Source: Gordionus sp. m RMFG-2023
Lineage: Eukaryota > Nematomorpha > Gordioida > Chordodea > Parachordodidae
DNA: 64,000 bases
Reading direction: 5' to 3'
Assembly: GCF_954871325.1 (NCBI RefSeq)
Contig: NC_088777.1
Coordinates: 41,207,366-41,271,365, forward strand
Below are positions 13,501-22,500 of this stretch, one piece after another. Positions within the stretch are counted from its first letter, which is position 1. Every line of letters begins with the position of its first letter. A program made the translations under genes and the position numbers. The notes below the pieces were generated by a model, which saw nothing but the letters and a program-made list of their open reading frames with translations, had not been told where the DNA came from and made no database searches.

Positions 13501-16500
13501 TCTTGATTTGATTGTTAAGATCTCGGCTGAGAGCTTCCAACAACCTCAATACCCTATTAACCGGGTATCGAGTACTCCTCACCTTTTTCATGTGAATAAA
13601 TATTTGGGTTAGAGCATTGGCTATGGAATCAAGGTCTGGAGCCGACAAGAGATCGTTTATTGGGAAATCTCGCATTAGAAGATTGTAATTGCCCACCAGG
13701 TCTAAAGCTTGTTTGAGGCCTTTTTTTAAATAAAAATTAGGGTTATTTTTATAATATTCGTTATTTGCGCTCCTCAAATGCATGAGTAAAAATTTTGACT
13801 AAAAGAATTTTTTTAACATAATTTTAGGATGCACTTATTATTATTTTTAAAATAATTCTTAGTTTGATTTATAAATGTGGCAAGTTGAATTTTCGATTAA
13901 ATAAAACCTGTATCGGTATCGAAGCTGACGGTGGCGTGAAACCGTTTTCCCTGTTTAAGAATGTCGAGGGATAAATTGACCTCCAAACTTTCCCGCTTCT
14001 CTTGGATTTTAAGGAGCGCGTGTTCCATGTTAAGCCAAAAGGTTATCTCTTGCAACGCGCTGCCCGATGACGGATCTTTTTCCAATTTTGTCACCTGTAA
14101 TAAAAAATTTTACATTTTTTAGCATTCCTTTTTCTTTCTTTTTAAAAGTCAGAAAATATGCATTGCAAACCAAAAATTATTATTATTTTTTTAAATAAAA
14201 ATTCGTTGGAGACTTTATAGTTTATGTAGTTGTTATATTTCTTAAATATAAAAATTAATTAATTTAAAAAATAGCAGCTCATAAAAACCGAATAATCTAT
14301 TTTTATATGCGTGACAAATTTTTTTAAGGTTGTCATTTTTTGTTATATGTATAATATGCCTATTCAAAAAAGAACCGAATGATTCGTTTAAAGGTTGCCT
14401 TCAAAATCATAAAAATAAAAAAATAAATTTTGAAGAAAAAAATACATAATAAAAATTTATTCAAAATTAATTTATTTGTGAAATTTTTATAAAAAAAATT
14501 AGTAAGTACAATTTTTAATGCTGTTAATTTTTATAAATTTACTAACCCAAACTATTATAGCCTTTTATATTAATATATTTTTAAGTGTCAGAATATAATT
14601 TTATGGAAAGCATAAGAGTGCACAGGAACTTCTGGTGAAATGACTTAAAATTCAGAGATTCTGTAGAAAATAGGAAAATTTGGTAGGAAATAATAGGAAA
14701 AACATAACTTGAATTATGATCTAGTGAAAAAGAAATTTTTAGCTGTAAAGGCTAAATTTAATAAATTATATTCTTTCACCTAACAAAATCTGATAAAATA
14801 AAAATTATATTATAATTTAATTTAAAAGGTATATGTTGAACAATATATATGGTTAAAAAATATTGTTGATATTAAAAAACATATTTTATTAGGCTGCATC
14901 ATACCTTAAATGTAATTGCTAACCCACATGATATAAATATTAGGCAAAATATGTCTATTCATTATTTTGATATTTTTGTATATTATATTACTATTATTTG
15001 ATATTTATTTTGAAAAATAGCTAGATCAAGATAATGCCAACAAAGAAAATGAAAAACCTAGAGTTATTTAATAAAAATATTCCTATTCCTACTTTTAAAA
15101 GATATTATATTATTTCTAATACAATTTTATTATACAAATCAAATATAATAATTAATATATATTTTATGGAAAAATTATCTTTCAAAATAAAAGTTATTAT
15201 TGGTTCTCCAACTGTTTATTAAATATTAATAAAATTATTTACAACATATATGTATTTATTAAGAATATATAAAATTTTGATATTACCATTATCAAATAAT
15301 AGGTTCATACAAAGTTTAATAACTGAAAGGTAATATAAAATAATAAATACAATTAAATATTTACATATCTTTTTTAAATAATTAATAATTGAATCATATC
15401 AAGCATTTTGAATATTTTTATTTTTTTAAAACTTAAATGTGTCCAAGTGTTTTGTTATTAATTTGCGAAAATTTTAAAATTTTAAGGATTTTCAAAAAAT
15501 TATGGACAAGGGTTTCGAAAGGATTTTTTTTTTTAAAGTATGAAATCAAAAAATAATTTGGTTGAAAAAGTATATATTTCTGATCATAAAAAAACGTAAT
15601 TTTTTGATTGATTTTAATTTATAAATATTAGATTACTCTTCCAGGTATTCTTTCTTTATGAGAGTATGAATCATCGACCTCGAGTCGAGTGGTCAACTTA
15701 TTAAAAGATATTATTAATAATTATTTTTTGTTTTTAAAAAACTCATTTAAATTATTAACGCGAATATATCGTTGGTTGATCATTAATCATATTTATAAGC
15801 TATTTTAAAAAAAAAACTATGACACGTTTAAATGAATAACATTTAATATTAATAGACAAAATTTACAAGTAAAAACATATTTAAAATAAATTTTTGAAAT
15901 TTTTGTTTAATGTAAAGGAGTATTAATTGGGACTCCAACGATAAGGTTTTGACTCTAACGGGATATATATATATAGTAGACGTGAACAGCCAATCGTGTT
16001 TATAAAATCGATCTTCTAATGAGATCCAATTTTTAAATTATAATTCATATTGATTTTATTCTATCACTATGATAATTTAAGAATTATCAAAATTAAAAAT
16101 TATTAATCTCCTTAAAGGATTTAATAAACTCGATCAGCTGTTTAGCGTCAACTATGAACGCACTGTAACTTAATTTTGGGCCTTAGAGTGTTTAGTAAGA
16201 ACCATTCTAATCAAGCGACGATTAGTAAATAAAGAGAAAAAAACGTAACCTTTTGTATCTCGCGTATCCATCGATTGACTTGGTTTTGCAGGGAATTCAA
16301 AAAAGCGGAATCATTGATTTTATCGTCGAAATCTTCGATTTTGGGTTTCCTATTCTCGGCTTTGCAAATATCGAGCACCTGTTTAACAGCTGGATGAACT
16401 GATAGTACAATTTCGGGAATCTCGATATTTTGTTGTAAATGTAATAAGCCCATCTCTAATTCGGCTATTTTTTTCTCGACCAAAGGTGCCATTTTATCCG

Positions 16501-19500
16501 ATTCCCTTTTTAAAGATTTATTTTGAAGTGGGGAGGTGAGGGGGGGGAATAGGGTATTTTTGAAGATAACGAAAATGAGCTATGTAAGTTAGAGATCTGC
16601 AAAAGTAGGCCCGGCCCGTACCCGGCCCGCCCGAACGGGCTTCGGGCCTACTTTAAAAAAAATTAGGGTTCGGGTTGGGTCTAATATTTTTTAAAAAAAT
16701 TCGGGCCGGGCCTTAAAAAATTTTTTAATATTGGCACTAATATTTTTTGTAAAATAAAAATATTTAATTTTATTTGAAGAAGCTAGACGCCATATGATGG
16801 CATGTATCTTTTATTCTTGGTATAAATATATAATTAAACTTTTTTTTTAAGAAACAAGGCGGCAACATTTTTTATTTGTAAAATATAAATATTTAATTTT
16901 ATTTATTTAGAAAGTAGACGCCATATGTCATATATATTTTATTATGGGTAAAATAATTTAAATGTTTTTTTATAAAACTTAAATTTTAAATATAATTTAA
17001 AAATGAATTTAATTTTTTTAGAAAAACAAATACAAAATGGAACATATATTTGTATGCCCCATTTAGGTAAAAGCAATATATGGGTATTTGATGATAAAAA
17101 CAAAAAACTTGATTACGTCCAATGTAAAAAATGTAATAGTATATTATAATATAAAAGCACATCTGGAAATTCTCATTTAAGACGTCACAAGTGCGTTAAG
17201 AATGACGATTCCTCTATTCCTAAAATAACTAGGTATATTCAAAAGAAAATAGATCTAAATTCTTCCTTAACTATTAAAAAGAAACTATGTGATACCTTGA
17301 TCTATTATTGCACCAAGGACATGCGTGCCTTTGATTCGATAACTGGAGATGGCTTTATAAAAATGGCTCAAAATTTTATTCAAATTGGCTCCATTTACGG
17401 TAATATTGACTGTAGCGAAATTATTCCCCATCCAACTACTTTATCGAGAAATGCTATAGTTATGACGGATCAAATTAGAACAAATTTGGTTAATAAAATA
17501 AATGTTCAATTATTTGATAAAAAATGCTCTGCTACAACAGACATGTGGACAGATTCTTTTAAAAAGTTTTCCTATTTAACTGTTTCAATTCATTATATCG
17601 AAGGTGAAACCTTATATAAACATGTTTTATTTAAGAATAAGTTTAAAGAAGAGAAAAAAACCGCCGCGAACATACATAAGGAAATGCTACAAAATTTTGC
17701 TGCAATTGGAATAATTCCCGATCAAGTGAAAAATATAATATTTATATCTGATCAAGGAGCTAATATAATTAAAGCCCTAGAAAAATACACCAGATTAAAT
17801 TGCAGCGCACATCTATTAAATACTGTTCTTCGAAATACCTTTAAGGAACAATCTTTGAAAATTATCGCTCCTAATATATATCAAACCCTTATTTCTGCTA
17901 AAAAATTAACCATGTATTTTAAACAAACCGGCATGAATCAATATTTAGACAAAACATTACAACAAGATATCGAAACTAGATGGAATTCAAAATTAAATAT
18001 GTTGAAATCTATTTATAACCAATATGATGACATCGTCAATTTTTTATCATCCAAGGGAGATATTAATAAAATGGAAAACTTGGAGAAATCTATTTTGAAA
18101 AATTTGATTGATATTTTATATCCTTTTGATAAAGCTACTAAAGAATTAGAAGGAGATATTAATCCTACTTTACATAAAGTACTGCTATGCTTTAATAATA
18201 TTCTTCACGAGGATTTAAATGATTCATTTTATCAAAACAATGAAATAAAAGAAATAAAAACCAATTTAAAAAATTTTTTATTATCTAAATTTAAAATCAA
18301 TATTTTGCATAAAATAGCGACATTTTTATGCTCCAAATATAGAAAATTAAGAATGTTATCATCAATGGAAATATTAGAAGTAGAGAATTCAGTCAAAAAT
18401 ATAATTAATTCTGAAGAATATTGTCCTTCAATTGATATTATAGATTTGGATATTCAAGGCGTTTCTCAAATTGTGGAATCGCCTAAAAGATCTAAAGGTA
18501 CATTTAAAATTGTTCTATTTATATTATTTTTATATATCAGGCAATGAATATGAAAGATGGGAGGACAATGAGGAAGAATATGAAAAAAAAGAAACAGATA
18601 ATCTTGAAATTTATAAGAATTTAAATATAAAAGAGAATAATGAAAATATAGATCCAGAAAAAGATATATTAAAATGGTGGAATAAAAATGAAATTAGATT
18701 ACCAAAGATGACAAAATTGGCTAGAAAAATTCTAGCAATTCCTGCAACGTCCACAACTTCAGAGAGAACTTTTTCAAAGACTGGAAGGTTATTAGACGAA
18801 AGAAGAAATAGACTGTCACCAGAAAATGTTGATGCTTTGATATTTTTAAATGATAATTATAAATATGAATCTAATATATAGTTGTATAATTTAACATTAT
18901 AATTATTGTTTGGTTTATAGGTATTTTTGATAGTATTTTAAATAAATAATTAAATACTAAATGAATTTTCTGTTTACTAAGATATTTTTTGCAAAAACAA
19001 AATCTTAAATATAAAAAATAAACTAAAAGCTAAAAAAAATATAATTATTACTTTAGGATGAATTAAAAAAAATTCGGGTTCGGGCCGGCAAATTTCGGGT
19101 TCGGGCCGGGCCGGCAAAAGTTTCTAAAAAAAATTCGTGTTCGGGCCGGGCCGGGAAAAATTTTTTAAAAAAATTTCGGGCCGGGTCGGGCTTAAAAAAT
19201 TAGGCCCGTGCAGATCACTAGTAAGAATAGTATACTAAAAGTTGATTCAAGGTGAGAAATAAAACTATTTTTAGCAAATATTGGAACTCAAAAAAATAAG
19301 GTGAATAATTAAATCCCGAAATTCATTATCTATAAATTTAAAGTCTTTCCTTTATTACGTTATTTATTCGCTTGCGTCATAGGGAAACCATGCAAATTTT
19401 CGCCTTGTCAAAAAGATTAAATTTTTTCAATATTTTATACCATGCATTTACAGTTAGAGCGAATTCACGGCGAGGTATACAAGAATCAATGTAAAATTAT

Positions 19501-22500
19501 AATATTAATGTCATATTTTGTATACTTCGCCGCTACAAACGCTAATTTTAATGCTGAGTAATGGTGAAATCTGTTCATTTTTTATAAAGTAATGTTTACA
19601 GCACTGATAAAAAGTAAGATCAATAACAATTTTTACCAGATATATTATTATATATTGTATCTACCTTTCAACAACGTCCGAATGCCTGACGTAGGATTTA
19701 AAGTATGGAGCAACCGCTTCCCCCACAAAAGATCTCAGTGTTTCATAAGGGGAGTCATCGCTAAGATTCAATAATCTGATCTGTTGATAAATCCGTTTAT
19801 CGGCTTCAATTATTTTTCCCTTTTTGATCAATGCTAAACTGTTTTAGAAAATAATTTTAACTTTTTCTTTTTTTTTTGTAAATTGCATTATATTATTTAA
19901 TTATTAACATTAAACGGATTAAATATATATTTTATAAATATCACAAAAATGAGTTTGAAATATGAACTACCAATTATTTTGGCCCAAAGGATTGCCCATG
20001 AGATACTAAAAATTTTAATCTTAAGACTAGTAAAATTTTATAGGGCAATTTTTTTTTTATTTTATAAATAACTTCATAATAATAATTTAATGAAAGGAAC
20101 TAAAATACAATTTGAATTGTAATGTTTAAAAAAATAATTAAAAATTTTACACTATTTTTTGTTAAATTATCTGCAACAAGGAAAGGATTTTAAAATATCT
20201 ATCAAGTCATATTCAGCAGGTGTTGTTAATTCAATTTAACCAATTTTAAAAAACGGTTAATTCAAGATTTTGACCAAAAATAAATTGATAAAGCTTATTG
20301 ATTTTGCCCCTAGATGGCTAAAGGTTTGGACTTCTATTGGCTAAATTTCAAGGTAGGTAATAATATTTTTGCTAAAATCTTGATTTAGCTCTGTTTTAAA
20401 ATAGGCTAAATGGAGATATTAAGCAATACTATATTCACCCATAAACATTGCAAATATTTTAAATTTAATTTAACCTTTGGAGAATAAAAAAAATAAAATA
20501 CACTTAATCATTGGTGAAAGTTAGTTTTTCTTATATAGAAAATATTAATATTTTTATGATATTTATCTAAGATAGATGTTAAAATAAAAATCTATATTAA
20601 TATTGGATCAGTATCGGATCGGTTTTTTAAAGTTATATAGGGAAATATTGGATCAAATCAGTGAAAAATTTGTGGAACGATACAGCCCTTATTAATTACA
20701 TTTTTGTCAGTGAAGAATATATTTTTAAGTATTATGGATAAGCAAGGCAAACATGTTGATTCAAGTGTAATCCGATGGAGGAGGTAACCCCATCTCCTAG
20801 GTGGGACTCTTACCATCAGGTTCTGAATCCTAGAGATTCAAGAAGCATATGATCATGTTATTTTTAGACGATGGTATTGAATGTGAATCCTTTTAAGAAT
20901 TTATAGGGTACAGAAGAGTGGTACACATTTTTCTTAGCCTGAGTTACAAAGGGAGCATGTATGGGCTATTCCACGTCAAATCGATCACGATTCGGCCGAC
21001 CTCTTTTAAAATTGTTCAAAATTTCTGGAATTATTTAGATAGTTAAGAAAGAAAGCCGTTTATTTTAGCTTGCTAGCACACCTGGTTCCCAAGATGTAAG
21101 GACTCAAAGGTGCAAAAAAGAACCATTTTGGAATCTGTAAAATTTTTAAAAAGCGGTAAAAAAAATCTCTAAAGAGCTATCAAAAAACAAAAAAGATTGG
21201 CGCCAATTTGAGCCGTTAACTTCCGGTTTACCTATTTTGCTTTACCCGTGTTTTTAAGAAAAAAGGGAGTTTGTTTTCGAAATTATTTTATTGCTTTTTA
21301 TTTAGACACCTTTGTTAAATATATATAAGATATCATAACCTTGGCGACGCTATCGACTCTAAAAATTGTTGAAAAAAATAGATGGCCCTTTATGAAATTA
21401 CGGATTATGGTTAAAATTTTGCTGCTAACTTATCAATAACCGGATATTTTCACTTTTTATACTAAAAAATAAATTTTGAATTTCTATTAAATATATTAAT
21501 TAACTGATGAGCAGAGTGGGCATATGCCTTATAGACACTTAATGTAACAAATTTCCAATAATAAATATCTTTCATATAATTATTTTAATTTTTAAGGTGT
21601 CTACAATTTCATCGAATTCATCATTTGATGAAGATAATGGTATAATTTTAGTCGTTCAAACTTTTTTTACTCTAGATATTTTTTCTTCGAATATTTCTTT
21701 TCACATAAGCTTCTTCTTTTAATGAGAGATTCCCCATTTGATTGTAGGGATATATTAATGTTATCAATAGCCTCTTGATATATGAGGGGGATAATTAATA
21801 TCTACATTGTCATTTGAAGTATAAGGAATGTTTGCTAATTTTTGTCAGCATGAAGAACATATTAACATATCTAAATTGAATGGTAAATTTTTTTGGGTCA
21901 TCCAGGGTAGAATCTTTCCTAGATTCTCGCGATAGTAAGCATGTCTCTGTAGATTAAATGGGTTGCAACATTTTAATATTTGGTACGTCAATCTGTGATA
22001 TAGAATAAAATTTTAATTGATCTGCACCTAGAATATATGTTTTTGCACTCTCAAAATCCAGAATGTTATTGGTAGACAAACGATAAAATAATAAACTGCA
22101 GACGGGTTGATATTTAAAATTAATCCAAATGGACAAGTTAAAAATATTACACAGAAAGAGAGATCGTTTTAAACAGTTTATTTTGTAAAATATAATCGAT
22201 AATATGCCTAATAAAATATTCGTTTTTACTGCAGTTGTTATACATTATCGAGCTAATAAGTCATTCGCTACAGTAGCAAAGTAGAGATCTAAAAAATGTA
22301 AAACATTTTAAGGATGGTGGGAGGGTGGGGGAGGGCAAAACTGGAAAATTTTATCACATTTCTTATAAACGTATCAATATTTTAATTTTCCTTAAGAATA
22401 ATATTTTTCAACCATTTCGGAAATGTCGATAGCGTCACCAAGGTTTTGACATCGCATATATATTCATAAAAGGTGTCTAAATAAAAAGCAAAAAAAAAAT

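Larger units (their letters stand above)
16590..19220 (+). mobile_element. hAT transposon with nearly intact transposase
   Basis: The ends tagagatctgc and, complemented, tagtgatctgc are inverted. Subterminal regions (about 16605-16735 and 19068-19205) hold repeated GC-rich words such as cgggccggg. The element sits in the intron between dynein exons 3 and 4, opposite to the gene's strand. The flanking 8-mers (atgtaagt and gtaagaat) do not match as direct repeats, although both contain gtaag; the duplication may have decayed, or the ends may come from different copies. Confidence 0.85.

Noticed and set aside
20742-20945. Possible reverse transcriptase scrap (EAYDHVIFR) and a ggttctgaatcc box-B-like word
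   Set aside because: Only one short motif match and no ordered neighbours; the pol III box has no convincing A box.
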